DNA from: Choanephora cucurbitarum
Lineage: Eukaryota > Mucoromycota > Mucoromycetes > Mucorales > Choanephoraceae
Assembly (NCBI GenBank): GCA_025331435.1
Contig: JAIWNI010000080.1
Span: 62,001-126,000, forward strand
Direction: 5' to 3'
Length of the DNA: 64,000 bases
The number at the start of each line of letters is the position of its first letter. Within the stretch, counting starts at the first letter, position 1. The notes under the pieces are model-generated. The model was not told the origin of the DNA and did not search any database. It worked only from the letters and a program-made list of their open reading frames with translations. Below, one piece after another: positions 1 through 11,677 of this stretch. Position numbers and translations under genes: made by a program.

Positions 1-833
1 CTCTCTTTCATGGTAGATGAATTGATAAGCATGGTATTCCTGTTCATACGCATGGGACTTGTATGCCCTTCTCTCTGCAGTTCTTCTGTTGCTTGCTGTC
101 CCTCTGAAGTTTTGTCTCTCTGAGAGAATAATCGATGACGATATCGACGATAAATTCGCACGGCAATCACAAACAGGATGAGCGCTGTAAGGACACTCAA
201 GATAGAAGCAAGAATAGGTCTCAACTGAGGCTGGTTGTCAAGCGAAGAAGGTGTAGGATGGTTACGCCCATCATGCACGTAGATAGATTGGCAGGTTGCA
301 TTCTCACAAATACCTGTAAGGCATTGGTTTGTGGAATTACAGTAAGCGCCTTTATCAAATTTTTCACGACACACAGGTCGATCTGCATCTTGTCCAGTGG
401 AAGAGCAGTAAAGGTCGTGTCCACAGTTGCCTAGATAAGCATCGGACGGACGATACATGTTGTAGATAGGCCACATAATGATGGTTTGATCATTTGAAAT
501 CTGTTGATCTTGTGTTGTCGAATTCTGATGAACGATGGATGGTAAAGGTGGATTAGGTGCTGGAATACAAGACTGTAGCTTCGTAGGTATGTAAGCGCCA
601 GTATAGACAGGTGCTTTGGAGGGCTCATTAATCACCCAACTGTTGGTCGTCTTTTCTTGGCAAACAGCCGAAAGCATATTAACAGTACATATATGATTTG
701 AATTCGAACATGGCCATGTGCAATTGATGATGGCTGGGTATTGTCTAGGGTTTTGATCGCCTATCACTTGTGCATTTACATACAGTGGTACAAATAATCC
801 TACCACTGCCTTCTGCAATTTAAAAAGGCGCAT
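1..833 (-). CDS. Cys-rich type I membrane protein, partial (C-terminus beyond window)
   Basis: An uninterrupted reading frame runs from an ATG at 833 to the left edge (277 codons), so the 3' end is missing. Residues 1-22 look like a signal peptide (basic start, hydrophobic core, ending near VNA). The ectodomain is rich in Asn/Ser/Thr and Pro, with a Cys-dense segment at about residues 138-182 (seven Cys) that resembles a small EGF/knottin-like module. A single hydrophobic segment at about 206-227 is followed by a basic stretch (RIYRRYRHR), which predicts an extracellular N-terminus and a cytoplasmic tail. I do not recognise an orthologue; the architecture fits fungal plasma-membrane or cell-wall sensor-like proteins. 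No intron is needed to keep the frame open. Function is unknown. Confidence 0.75.
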   Translation of the reverse strand, partial: MRLFKLQKAVVGLFVPLYVNAQVIGDQNPRQYPAIINCTWPCSNSNHICTVNMLSAVCQEKTTNSWVINEPSKAPVYTGAYIPTKLQSCIPAPNPPLPSIVHQNSTTQDQQISNDQTIIMWPIYNMYRPSDAYLGNCGHDLYCSSTGQDADRPVCREKFDKGAYCNSTNQCLTGICENATCQSIYVHDGRNHPTPSSLDNQPQLRPILASILSVLTALILFVIAVRIYRRYRHRLFSQRDKTSEGQQATEELQREGHTSPMRMNRNTMLINSSTMKE

Positions 834-1655
834 AATAAAGTCTAAGATGAAAAGAGAGAGAGAGGAAAAAGGATTAGATCTGCCATTTGATTGCAAAAAA
901 CTAGAATTTGAGGAAACATACATGAAAAGGCCCTTAAAGAATATGATAGGCTAGCGATGGCATTCGCCTGCATTACGATTCATATTTTTTTTTTTTACAT
1001 TCATTATGCTCTTTTAAGCCTTGCGTATTTGTTTGTCAAATCATCTCAAGTGTAATCAGTCGATCATAAGGTTTATTTTTCTGTTTAAGAAAGCTTATCA
1101 TTATGCAATTCTAAATAGTTTAAAAGTTCATTTAACTAATTTTTCTTTTAGCTTTACAATGCTAAATCCCAATGAAATACTGCAAAAATAGAATACATTT
1201 CAATGAACAGAGAAGAAAGAAAGACAGCTTAGTTCACATCAAAGCATGTCAAGGCTGATGTTTCTTGATTTCCTACCATTGTCACCTCAGAACTCTAAAA
1301 CAAAAGAAATCAGAGAGTGAGAGAGAAGGGAGAGAGAAAAGGGACTGGGGGGGGGGAAAGAAGGGGAAGTTTTTAGATCAAATCTCGACGTATTCTAGTA
1401 ATATGAACTTGGATAAGCCATATTATAAGAAACTCTCTAATTAAGCCTGTTTGTTTTTTTCTCTCAAGAAAAAGGAATGCTAAGATTAACAAGAATAAAC
1501 AAGTTAGTTTTGGATACATTATATACATAATTAAGAGACTTTGAAGAAAGTCCTTTATTAAAGCTAGCTTTTTCTTTACCCCTTTTAGTCTCCATTCTCC
1601 CTTTTTGCTTCTCTTCCCCTTTTGTTTATTTTTCGAATAAAATATTTTATTCCGT
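834..1655. other. Intergenic, purine/G-rich tract
   Basis: No convincing gene seen. It holds the promoter side of the left-edge gene and the 3' side of the DNAJC28-like gene. A purine-rich stretch at about 1308-1370 contains four G-tracts, including a run of ten G at 1347-1356. The small ORF overlapping 1373-1655 is low-complexity, Lys-rich and looks spurious. Confidence 0.5.
1328..1366 (+). other. Potential G-quadruplex motif
   Basis: Four G-tracts of 3, 3, 10 and 4 G with loops of about 10, 3 and 6 nt, within a purine-only stretch. It sits ~290 bp downstream of the DNAJC28-like stop. Confidence 0.4.
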
Positions 1656-2684
1656 CTAGTTTCGTTCAAGTTCTAATTTCTCTAATGTCCATTCAAGCTC
1701 TTTTTCTAACTCTAGTAACTGTTTACGAACAGGTGAAGGACACATCACATTGTAGCTCTTCAATTTACTATTGACACGGTCAACTTCTTTTGCGAAATAA
1801 GATTTCTCGAGTTTTTCGAATTCTCTTATCAACGACGGTTTGGCAAGATAACTGTTACGATCTTGAATGTCGTGAATACATCGTTTCAGGGCTGCATTCA
1901 TTTGCGAACGCAAAGATTTCACCTCGATATCCACTTCCTGCTGCATAATAACCCAAGGAGGGGCAGCGCCGTTTCGTTGAATGATGCGGTTCATAAAGTA
2001 TTCAGTTCGGTCAACAAAGGGGTTGCTTAACATTGGATCAGTCTCTATGGGTTTTCCACGGCCGGGTAAATTATCAAAAGCACCTTTGGCACGCGCCGAT
2101 CGAATTTTGGCATCTGTCAATTGTCCTAATTCCTCTATACTCTTCAGTGTGGGGTTAATTTCCCACTCATCCCAGTCTGTATCACTTTGAGATGAGGTGG
2201 TAGGGTATTTTCGATCCATTGCATAATCAAAGGCGGCATCTCTAGCACTTGTAATTCTGTTCTGCTTCTTCTTTCTCAATTGATTGTCTCGCTCAATCTT
2301 CTTTTCTTGAGAACTCTTTTCCTTCTTCTGAGGCGCAAAAGAAGATGGATCAAAATTAGATTGTGGTTGAGGTATGTTTCTTCTGGCTGCACCTTCTACT
2401 CTTAATGGTGCTCGGTATTTATCCATGATCATGCGCAACACACTATGGCTCACAGGTTCATCTCCATCCCAAGGCTTGTCGTTAGGCAATTGTTGTTTTT
2501 TCGTAATTGATGTAGCTCTTTCATCTTCATCTTCTTCGGATGGCTCAAAGATGTTGCGTGGAGATGATTGGCTTGTAGAGTAGAATGATTTGCGCAGTAA
2601 GGATTGTCTTGAAGGGAGTAAGCCATAGGATGTATGCAAGCGAAATAGGTATGCACTGCGGGTTCTTGAAGACATAATTGACAT
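1656..2684 (-). CDS. DnaJ homologue subfamily C member 28-like mitochondrial protein (DUF1992)
   Basis: Single-exon gene of 342 codons. The frame is open 12 nt further upstream, but the first ATG is at 2684 with a second two codons downstream. The N-terminal ~40 residues are rich in Ser/Arg/Leu and almost free of acid (ending RKSFYST), a typical mitochondrial presequence. Residues ~186-256 carry the DUF1992 signature, with IEELGQLTDAKIRSARAKG followed by FDNLPGRGKPI, as in DNAJC28 and bacterial YhdN-like proteins. As in that family, no J-domain HPD motif is present despite the name. The C-terminal third is charged and probably helical. Family function is unclear (mitochondrial or Golgi trafficking roles have been proposed in animals); I infer only mitochondrial location. 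Confidence 0.85.
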   Translation of the reverse strand: MSIMSSRTRSAYLFRLHTSYGLLPSRQSLLRKSFYSTSQSSPRNIFEPSEEDEDERATSITKKQQLPNDKPWDGDEPVSHSVLRMIMDKYRAPLRVEGAARRNIPQPQSNFDPSSFAPQKKEKSSQEKKIERDNQLRKKKQNRITSARDAAFDYAMDRKYPTTSSQSDTDWDEWEINPTLKSIEELGQLTDAKIRSARAKGAFDNLPGRGKPIETDPMLSNPFVDRTEYFMNRIIQRNGAAPPWVIMQQEVDIEVKSLRSQMNAALKRCIHDIQDRNSYLAKPSLIREFEKLEKSYFAKEVDRVNSKLKSYNVMCPSPVRKQLLELEKELEWTLEKLELERN

Positions 2685-2977
2685 GATCGAATTCACTTTG
2701 TCTCACTCTGTACGAACCAAACACAGAAAAAGTGAGTTTCGAGAAAAATCAAAAGAGAGGAAAAAAAAAAGACTTTAAATTAAAGCAAAACTATCAATCA
2801 GATTCAACAATCGGAGTACAAGTGAACAAATCATTGCTTTGATTTCTTTTTATAGCATCTAAGGTCAAAACCACCCTTCTCATCTTTTAGCAATCTAGTC
2901 TAAAAAAAGTAATATGCCAGAACACCCTAAAAGCTGTATCTCCATCAGATATTTCCAATGTACACCAAACGGAAAAA

Positions 2978-3572
2978 GAGAAAAATCTTGTTTTCCAGCG
3001 CTAATATATCAAACGAACTAATGTGTCTGTTTGAGAGATTAATTTATCAAAATAATATGATCAGCTCAAAGCAAAGAACATAGTAAAATATCAATTGCAT
3101 AAAGGTACTGTATATTACTAAAAGATCTTTCAGTCAATAAGTTTTTTATTTAATGCTTTTCAATTTTTCTTCCTTCTTGCAATGAACACCTTTTTTTTAA
3201 ATTATTCATGGTTAATGATGTAAAAGTTCTTACTCTTTCAGCAGGGACACTTTTATTTGTAGATATGCAAAAAAGAAATAACTAACCAGTGATAATCATG
3301 GATTAGTTGTTGGAAAATCAACAGAGAGTCTTGTTTCACTATTAGGATTCTCTATATGAATTACCTGCTTAAGCTTTGAAGAACAGACCAACTTTGAACA
3401 CCTTCACCGTAAAACTCTTAAATGGAAGATACAGTTTTAATTCACAAAAACTGTTTATTATACCAATATAAATGATATTCCTGGATTAGTCTTCGAGAAA
3501 GTATTGTGAAGCTTTTTGAAAAACGCAAAAATTTTGGACGTTTTATTATTTTACAAATAAAAAAAAAGACCT
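2978..3572. other. Noncoding left interior of the transposon
   Basis: AT-rich sequence between the left TIR and the end of the internal ORF. No reading frame, RNA gene or additional repeat is recognised. Confidence 0.4.
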
Positions 3573-4290
3573 CTATTCAAAAGGAGGAGGAGAGAAAAGA
3601 CACTTCGGCCAAACTCCTTGGTATTTGACATCTTTTTTTGGAGGAGGGGGAAACCACGATGATCGAACCCAGCTAGTATATTTTTCATCTCTGGCGCCTG
3701 ACTCCAGAGAAGAATACGACGATAGCGACGAACTGGAACTGTCATTAACATCATTCTCGTAAGGAAACCTCGTCTTGTTCTGTTTAGCCTCCATAGATTG
3801 TTTTCTTGCTACTCTTTCATTCTCCATAGCTTCAAATTGCTCACTTTGCTTACAAATGTCATGCTTCAAAGTGAACAGTCTCTCTAGAAGGGTACGAGCC
3901 TTCCTCAAATCCGCCCCTGAAGATGGCAGCCTCAATGAGCCAACATGGTTGGCAACATAGAGGCCTTTGTCAACTAAGCGAACTCTTGAGACATTGCCTT
4001 CTGTACCTGCAATCTGTATACAGTAGCCAGAGATAACTCTTTTGCTACGTGGCTTCAGATAGCGGCTCCTGTAGAATCTATCTACATTGATCTTGGCTTC
4101 ACCTAGTACCTTCCTATGATCTCTAAAGTACTTGTCATCATTTCCATCTTTCGCAAACTCAACGCAAAGGAGGTCAGCAACTTTTCCACCTGATGAGAGA
4201 TAACAGACCCTCAGGTCAATTTTGTCACCAATTACACTGCCAGCATCGGTATGAAGAGCCTTGTACACACTCAACCATAAACTCTCTATG
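3573..4290 (-). pseudogene. Captured ORF of an unknown, probably multicopy Mucorales family
   Basis: An open frame of ~235 codons without its own convincing ATG (the first Met-equivalent is TTG). It begins in frame after about 4290, exactly where the transposase N-terminal half loses its frame. Motifs include VADLLCVEFAKDG, KYFRDHRKVLGEAKINVD, and a C-terminal LERLFTLKHDI segment followed by a basic, Ser-rich tail. It lacks DDE transposase motifs. The pattern of Asp, then hydrophobic strand, then ExxK-like (VEFAK) could be a PD-(D/E)XK-type nuclease core, but this is speculation. It appears to be a fragment of another gene joined to the element. Confidence 0.45.
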
Positions 4291-4721
4291 TTTTTCAGTT
4301 AAGGTAGGAGGTCTACCTACTGGTCTGCCACTACCAGAAGCTCTCTCAATAAAATCTTGAGGAGCAACACTGTCTTTCTTGACCCAGTTTTGTGCTGTGC
4401 GAACGTTAATGTTAAGCTGAATAGCAGCAGCACGAGCACTCATTCCCTTTTCTTTAACGAGAAAAAAAACTTCTCCTTCTCAGTGTCTTTGTAATGCTTG
4501 TATGAGTTAGGTCTCTCAGCTACTTGTGTTGGTACTGCTGGAGCCTTAGTCCTTTCCTGTACTAGTTTTTCGGGAGGCTTCAGATCGGTGTAGCTGTCAT
4601 AATCTGTTATGCATTCCACAGGATACATCTCGTTGTCGGCTTCCATTTCGAACTCCATGACTTCGTTGCCTTGAGTGTCATACTTGTTGCCTAGGCCATC
4701 TTCAAAAACAATGTTGTCCAT
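4275..4721 (-). pseudogene. Tc1/mariner-like transposase, N-terminal half, frameshifted
   Basis: Starts with ATG at 4721; the first ~86 residues are acidic (VFEDGLGNKYDTQGNEVMEF), as in many zygomycete Tc1-like transposases. The frame ends at 4440, but reading shifts by one base within the A8 run at 4462-4469 into the frame that continues with MSARAAAIQLNINVRTAQNWV. That is a helix-turn-helix/homeodomain-like DNA-binding module followed by KKDSVAPQDFIERASGSGRP and LTEKHREF. The catalytic DDE domain expected after LTEKHREF is missing; a different ORF takes over. This is a non-functional remnant of the DNA-binding half. Confidence 0.65.
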
Positions 4722-4760
4722 CTTTCAAAAATAATAAAAATGAAAAAGTAGAGATATATG

Positions 4761-4951
4761 TCGAAAGTTTCACCCCAAAATTTAACTTTGATTGATAGCC
4801 ATTTAACAAGAAATAGACTTGAATGAATCAGGCTGTCATGGCTAGAAAGTTCTTTTTCTTCCCAAGTATACTATGACATCCTGATTCATTCAAGTCTATT
4901 TCTTGTTAAATGGCTATCAATCAAAGTTAAATTTTGGGGTGAAACTTTCGA
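4761..4951. repeat. Long palindrome: 79-bp inverted repeat with 33-bp loop
   Basis: The arm 4761-4839 is the reverse complement of 4873-4951 with a single mismatch; the spacer is 4840-4872. It lies just upstream of the transposase start and inside the right half of the TIR-bounded element. It could be a nested foldback/MITE or an internal subterminal repeat of the transposon. Transcription through it would give a nearly perfect 79-bp hairpin. Confidence 0.9.
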
Positions 4952-5078
4952 CGCCTATTTTTTTCGAATAAATGCGCCAAATTATTTCTAGCGTAATTTA
5001 TTTTTTTGAAAATACGCAAATAATTTTTCCGTTCGGTGTATCATTTTACAAACACATCTTGGCAATGAGCTTTATTGT

Positions 5079-8000
5079 TTAGTAAGGAATACCATTGGTA
5101 ACCTTCTGGAAGTAGTCATACAAAACAGTACGTTGGTTCTCAAACGAATCCTTGACTCTCTGAATCATGAAATCTGCAGCTGCTCTATCTGACTTGTCTG
5201 ATTGGAAACGAGCACGCATGCGCTTAATGGTCTCACCACGGAAACAAGGCAGGCCAGACTGAAGCATCAGTGTGACAAGTTGCATAATAAGCTCGGCATA
5301 GGGTCTACATGCGAGATAGCCCTTGATAACTAGCTCTGAAAACTGCTTGAAGGCCTGTTCTTCTGAGTTTCCACCCATCACTTGAACCATTTCTGTTGTC
5401 AACTTGAAAGGGGAGCTTTCAAAACCAATTCCACCAGGGGCAATATCAAAGATAAAGCCAAAATCAATATGAATAATATGGCCGTCATCATCCAACATGA
5501 TATTACCATTATGGCGATCTTTGAACTGCAAAAGGTAAGAGATGAGAGAATAAGCAGCAACACTTTGAACAAAGTTAGTACGTGCTCTCTGGAAAGCAAT
5601 TGAGCTAGGAGCACCATATTTAGCCACAAAATAGTCGTACATGCTGTTGACCTTTTCTCTACCCAATTGATCACGCGAGATTGAACGAGGGATGACATCA
5701 ATCACACCTCGACCAGGTGCTGTGGCAACCACACGATAGGGGTATACATACAAATCCATACCAATGCTCGTGAAAATATTCTTAAATACAGCAATCAACT
5801 GTAAAGCAAGTACATCTTGACGACAATCATCACCCACTTTAAAGATAGCACTTTGCCAGAGAGTGACAGACGATTTTTCTGAGGCGTTGTCATTGCGGTC
5901 ATCAATCATCTCAATGTGTTCCTTCTCTTTTTCAATCTTAAAAGTAGCCATGAAGGGAGCCTTAGCGTGACTTTGAAGTGGTCTACCGGAAGTACGATTG
6001 ATGTCTACTACATGACCATCAGGATTACTAGGAAGATAGACACCTACATCCACCTTGATCTTGGCTAACTCTTCATCCAACCGTTTCTAATAAATTCATG
6101 CGTTTGTAAGAAGCATATCAAGGTATCAAATAACAACAACATCATGCAGTTACCTTTTGCATTGGCTTCTTTTCGTTTTGACCATACTTAATGTATTCCT
6201 TCAGATAGCCAGAAATAGCTGTTACATCACCAAAGAACTTGAATTCACGTTCATAGAATTCACGATCTTCACCAGTAAAAGAGGATACCAAATTATCAAT
6301 GATTTTTTCCAGTGTAGGTTTCAATGGATCAGGCTACAAAACGAATAAACATGAGAAAAGATTTACCAGAATTGATATAAATCTATTCTTACCTTAACAC
6401 AGTCTTTGTCAGCATCGATATAGAAATTGGCACTCATGTTCCAAATGATTTGATGGGCAAACAATTGAGACACTTGGCCTGCTTCCATAATATATCTTTC
6501 AACGTAGCCAAATTCATCGTATCGAAGCGCTTGTACAATCTGAGGCACATAAAAGAAGACTGTATCAACTGGATAATACTCAAGACTTCGCATAGCGTAT
6601 TGCAAGATAAGTGGATGGTTGCCATAGGCTGGCATAAAGTAATTGGCTGCGGTAATAGCAGGTACAGGAGCCCAGTACTTCAAGTAACGAAGATCTAGTT
6701 TGGCATTTGGTTGTACTTTATCGCCTAACAAAATCTCTAATGCCTCAGGGACGTCAACTACATCCAATGTATTATTAGCGATCAACGTATGCAACTCGCG
6801 CTGTACAGATGGTTGAACAAATCGAGCTGCCATCTGAACAGCCACTTTAGGCGAGGTCTGCCAAGCGAAACGAATGATCTCCTTCCAACTATCGTCTGTC
6901 GAAAGTGACTTATCGGAACTGCCTACATAGTTATTGGGATAACCAGGACCTACTGCATTCAAAGGATTGCACCAGACCGACAGACGGGAAAGCTCATTGT
7001 CCAGTAAGAGCAACAGCAAGCGTTTGGTCATCTTATGTTCACGCAAAATATCGTCCTTTGTCTTATCACTCAAGAACATATAGAGACCTGAAGCTACCTT
7101 TGATTGACTGTTGCGAGAAGACGTGCTGGTAACGAGGTCAGTTAAGCGAGGATAGTCATTGGCTACAGTTGAATGAAAGTCAGTGAGCACTTTTTGTTCT
7201 ACAAGGGCGTAGCTCTTGCGAGAACCATAATGCCACATAGGAGGTAAAGCAAACCAATCAAAGGCAGATCCATAGACCAAGGAGCGGAAGCGATATTCTG
7301 ATAAAGCTTCCATCTGAGAAGAACGAAGAATCTTCATACCAAGAGTCAAAAGTTGGAATCGTGCAAGACGAGCAAATGGATGGGTGCTCATCAAATGTGA
7401 GTTTTGGAAAGTTACTTGTAAGAGACGAACCAGCATGTTGATGAGATGTTTACTACGGTGGCGGATAGCATAGAAGCGACTCGTCAAGAACTTGATCCAA
7501 GTGACATGAGGCGTAAAAAGATGTGTCATATTATGATTGTTCATATCGATAATGGCTCTGTCAGAGGGAGCATAGGTCATCTTACTAACAAATGGATGCT
7601 TTGAGTTCAGGCGAGGCGAAAACAGACCCTTGCGGTAACGTTGCGCCCAACTCCACATGTTCAGGATCTCGACCATCAATCGTTTTTCAACGTCAGGTCT
7701 TTCAACCAGAATCCAATTCCAAACATCAGTACCAATCTCTAGAGATTCAGGTGTGAAAATGTGAACTGGAATACGGACGATAGGAGCAATCAGATCAGGA
7801 TGAACAGAGGGCAAAGAGACAATGAAGCTGGCTGCTTGCAGTAATGTACGACGCAAATGATCTACAGGAATCTTTTTCTGTTGCTTCACATTTTCCATCA
7901 ATGTTTGCAAAGTCTGCAAGACAAAAGGTACTTGATCTTCCAAATTTGTAACTTCAGTGTCCTGACTGGTGTTTGAGTAATGGTTAGACATGCGTTGAAT

Positions 8001-11000
8001 ACCACTGACTTCACCAATGTGGTATCGTCTTGAAGTAAATCCATCGACAAAATCAGAGGAATCATCCAGCAGGGCCCCACGCACACGAGGGACAAAGTTA
8101 ATAGTCATTTCACTCTTGGCAGCGGCTTTGCCTACTTCAAGAGCCAAGGTTCTACCCATATGAGCAACATCAATAGGTGCATCAGGCTCATATCGAACAT
8201 ATTCAGCAAGATAATCTTGAAGGAGTCCATTGATCTCCATAGGTGTCCTATCCATCGAAAGTTGAAGCCACTTTTTGCCGTTTTCGTACATGTGTGAACA
8301 GAGATTACGACGATAGGCAAAGGAATCTCCCAGTTCGATTGTTACTCCAACACGAGTCGAAGTGAAGTGGAAAGTAGGATAATACTCGTCACGATATTCG
8401 GCTTCGCAACTCAGCCAAAGTAACTGAACAAGTTCTAACAGGAGACTAATCAAGGATTTCTCGGCAAATACTTGAGGGAAAGCGGTGACGATACGATCTG
8501 ATGTTTTGACAGCTAGACTATGAACCTTGTCTAATCGATGGCAGCAGAGTTGAAGCAAATGACTCATTTGGGTACGCAATTCGTTATTCAAGTTTTGAGA
8601 AGAAGCTTTAGCAGTGGCATCCTTGATGTAATTGGCCGTAGTGCGTTCTAAAATGTTTTCCAAACAGTTGGCCATAGTACTGTTACTAACACCGTCGTTC
8701 ATGAAATAGCGAAGAATAAAACTGCAATCACCTGCCTTGCTTCGCATCACTTCAATATGATACACACTCAAAGCAAACACAATTTGAGCAAATGAAAAGT
8801 TCTTACTGTCGTACGCAAGAGCAGGGAGCAGGTTAGTAAGTTTCTGACGCATCAACCCAATATCGCGATCAGAGATACTAGAACCACGGAGAACAGAATT
8901 GTATTCAAGATCGCTTTCAAGATAATTAGTAGCACTTTCGATCACAAGAACAGGCGTCTTCTTTGCAATGATCAACATGGAGTCATGCCATTCACGAATC
9001 CAAATGGATTCAGTAACAAAGCCAAACAGGACGCATTGGAACCAGGTGTTACGGAAAAGAGATACAGTCTCCTCGCTCGGACTCAAATGAGGTTCAAAGT
9101 CTGAATGCTCTAACAGAGCACGGATGACAGGTAAGATTCTTCCAAGCTTGGACGCCAAAGGAATGTCTGATTGGTCCTTGTTTTTAGCCATGACGCGTTG
9201 GATGGTGTTTCCGTTCTCAACAAAGAGACCTAAAAGATTGCTCAGATAACAGTCATAATGTCGAGGTTGTGAAGACAACTGTTGAGCAAGAGCTAGTTGG
9301 GCATCTAGAATGGCTGTAGAAAGCTGCTTATCATCCGTCAAGAGAGATTCACGGCTTAGTACAGAGAAGAGGTTTGTAATATCTCTGAATACGGACAAGT
9401 TACTAACTAGGGCTAGGTGAACTAGACTCTTAGTCAGTGTTGTGATGGTTGAAACAGAAAATGATTTACGACGCAATGCGAGTACAGAATAGGCTTGCGC
9501 GATGATCTGATAACCGATAAAAATATAAATATATGAGCCGAAATGCTCTTACACACACAATGATTACTTACAGCTTCATCTTTGAGGTAAACAGCAACAC
9601 CTACAATGGCCGAGAGAGCATTGACACGCACTTGCTGCTTTTGAGCTTCATTCAAACTCTGAGAGGATGGAGCACCGCTGATACTGTTAGAACGCAAGAG
9701 AGGAGCATGATTGTTTGTATCATCTTGTTCAGAAAAGCGTGTGATTTCATTCAATAATGCATAAAAGGTAGAATTAGCAGCTTGACGCATTTGTAGCTCT
9801 GGCTTTGTCTATTGGAATATAATAAGTAATGATACTGACAACAAAGTTTAGCAACTTACTTGAATACATTGTGCTAACCGAATGATAGCAAATTTTTGCA
9901 TGGTCATTCTGGTCTGCTCAATTTGCGTGTTTAATTCGAATACAGGAGAGGGCGTAGCCAGATAACGACAGACGGTCTCAGTCATTTTGTTGCCAAGAGA
10001 AGGAAAGCTATTGACGAATGTATAAGTTGATATGAAACCAGTTCGCTAACCTGACTTACTTTATGGCCAACAAAACAGCAGTATCTAACGAAGCAACATG
10101 AACCCATGCATCGTTCTTGACAGGAAATTCAAAAAGACATTCTTCCACATAATCGATCAACACATCATCTACTTCATGAAGATAAACAGACGAGAGAGCG
10201 GCCACTTGCTATACAGACAGTAAGTTATTGGGTGCCTTAAAAACAAAATTGGCTTACATTCACTTACCAAACTAGTACCAACAATTTCTGTCATATAAGA
10301 ATCAAGTGCCCAATTCTTGCCTTCGTTGTCCCTTTTGGCAGCATATTTCTTGATATCCTCAAAATAGCCTAAACTCATCACATAAGCACCTCTCAAATTT
10401 TTGTTTAGTTTCTTATCAACATCAGACAATCCTTCTTGTTGTGGACGAACGCCTTCTGCTACCCTCTTCATCAAATCAGACCATGCATGTTCGATATGAA
10501 CAGTCAAATGCAACTTGTTGGGATCCACACTGTTTTCTCTTGCTGTCTGAGAAGGGTATGAGACAGCAATCACACGGGCTGTTACATTTCTAAGGATAAT
10601 CAACAAATCATGAATGATGCGATTAGCACTAAGAGGGATGCCTGCTTCCCAATAATTAGCCAAGACACGTCGGCTATAGCTGTCTTTATCTGCTTCTTTA
10701 AGGCATTCATCAATAGCAGCTTTCACTCTGTCCAATGTCTTATCTACAATGAGTGGCTGAACATTCTCGCAAAGCGATTGAAGTTGATCTGGTTTATGCA
10801 AGAAGGGCGACACTTGTAAGGCTCTTGCCAAACCAGCTAGAGAGGGTAGGATAAAAGAAATGATATAATCCTCTATGCAACACAAGAAAAATCCAATCAG
10901 TCTATTTTTTTTTTCTTAAAAGCATTCCTTTGTTTCTTACTGTCGCGTGTCTCCATTAGATCAACAATGCATCGACCATAATTCCACAAAGTCCCATAGA

Positions 11001-11677
11001 TAGTTTTTGATAACTCAGGTTGTTGATGAGCGATTTGCAGTAAGCCTAAAACAAGGCTGTAGGTAGCGCGGTCGGGAGGCGTAGATCCTAATGACAATAT
11101 GAATATGATGAAGACAACCATGTACTTATAGTATTCACCTTTGGATGTCAGAACATTGTCCCATTCAAGAACTGGTAAGTGCTTCAAAAAACTTAAAATA
11201 CGAGGCACATGTTCACTTTGTTTCGAAGCATTTGTTTCAACTACATATTTAACAAACGCTTCCAACGTTTTCTGATAACGAGTTGTCTATGAAAACAGCA
11301 AAAAGAACTCAACACTTCTCTTTTTAAATAATATAGAGAAGGGAAGTAATTGCTTACCAATTGACCAATATTCTGCTTGTCTTCAAGACTAGTAATTATT
11401 GTCAAGTCGTTCATGTCGACCAAAGGAATGTCTGGACATTTCGACAAAAGCTGGGCTACTTCATCTGTAGTTGTCTTTGCTCTGCTATCAGCTAGCACAC
11501 TTGCTAAGCTGACTAGTATACGTGAATGAAGGTCATAGTCGAGCCTATTAAGGAAGAACGCACAATTGGTATATAAATAATAGTCCTGTTCATGCTCCAC
11601 TCTCTCTCTCTTTTTTTTTTCTATCCAATCCTGTGGACTGTTGTTATTATTTTTGGTTGTAATAAGTACCCATTCAT
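5079..11677 (-). CDS. STT4: Phosphatidylinositol 4-kinase III alpha (STT4/PI4KA family)
   Basis: Makes PI4P from phosphatidylinositol at the plasma membrane. Eleven exons (from 5'): 11677-11670, 11544-11358, 11286-11139, 11087-10941, 10872-10268, 10208-10060, 10007-9860, 9808-9572, 9506-6393, 6333-6154, 6086-5079; the joined frame is open, ~1976 aa, the usual STT4 size. The PI kinase domain is in the last exon: KVGDDCRQDVLALQL, catalytic loop KDRHNGN, metal-binding HIDFGF and the C-terminus FQKVTNGIPY typical of STT4. Ahead of it is the lipid-kinase accessory segment (YVPQIVQALRYDEFGYVERYI) and the PLPSNPDG-type linker. Exon 1 codes only M-N and part of G (8 nt); a longer exon from 11600 would start with GTG and is less likely. 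No frameshift is seen. The Tc1-like element ends 38 bp beyond the stop. Confidence 0.95.

Larger units (their letters stand above)
2961..5040 (-). mobile_element. Degenerate Tc1/mariner-like DNA transposon with TA-flanked TIRs
   Basis: The ends at 2961-2977 and 5024-5040 are inverted copies of a 17-bp sequence beginning TACACC and ending in GGAAAAA, with one mismatch. Both begin or end with TA, consistent with the TA target duplication of Tc1/mariner elements. The 2.08-kb length suits that class. Inside, on the minus strand, are a transposase N-terminal half broken by a frameshift, an unrelated downstream ORF where the DDE domain should be, and a 191-bp palindrome near the right end. The element therefore cannot encode its own transposase. 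Its right end lies 38 bp beyond the PI 4-kinase stop codon. Confidence 0.7.

Noticed and set aside
11241..11600. PI 4-kinase starting at 11600
   Set aside because: The codon at 11600 is GTG, not ATG, and an acceptor at 11545 plus ATG at 11677 gives a better start.
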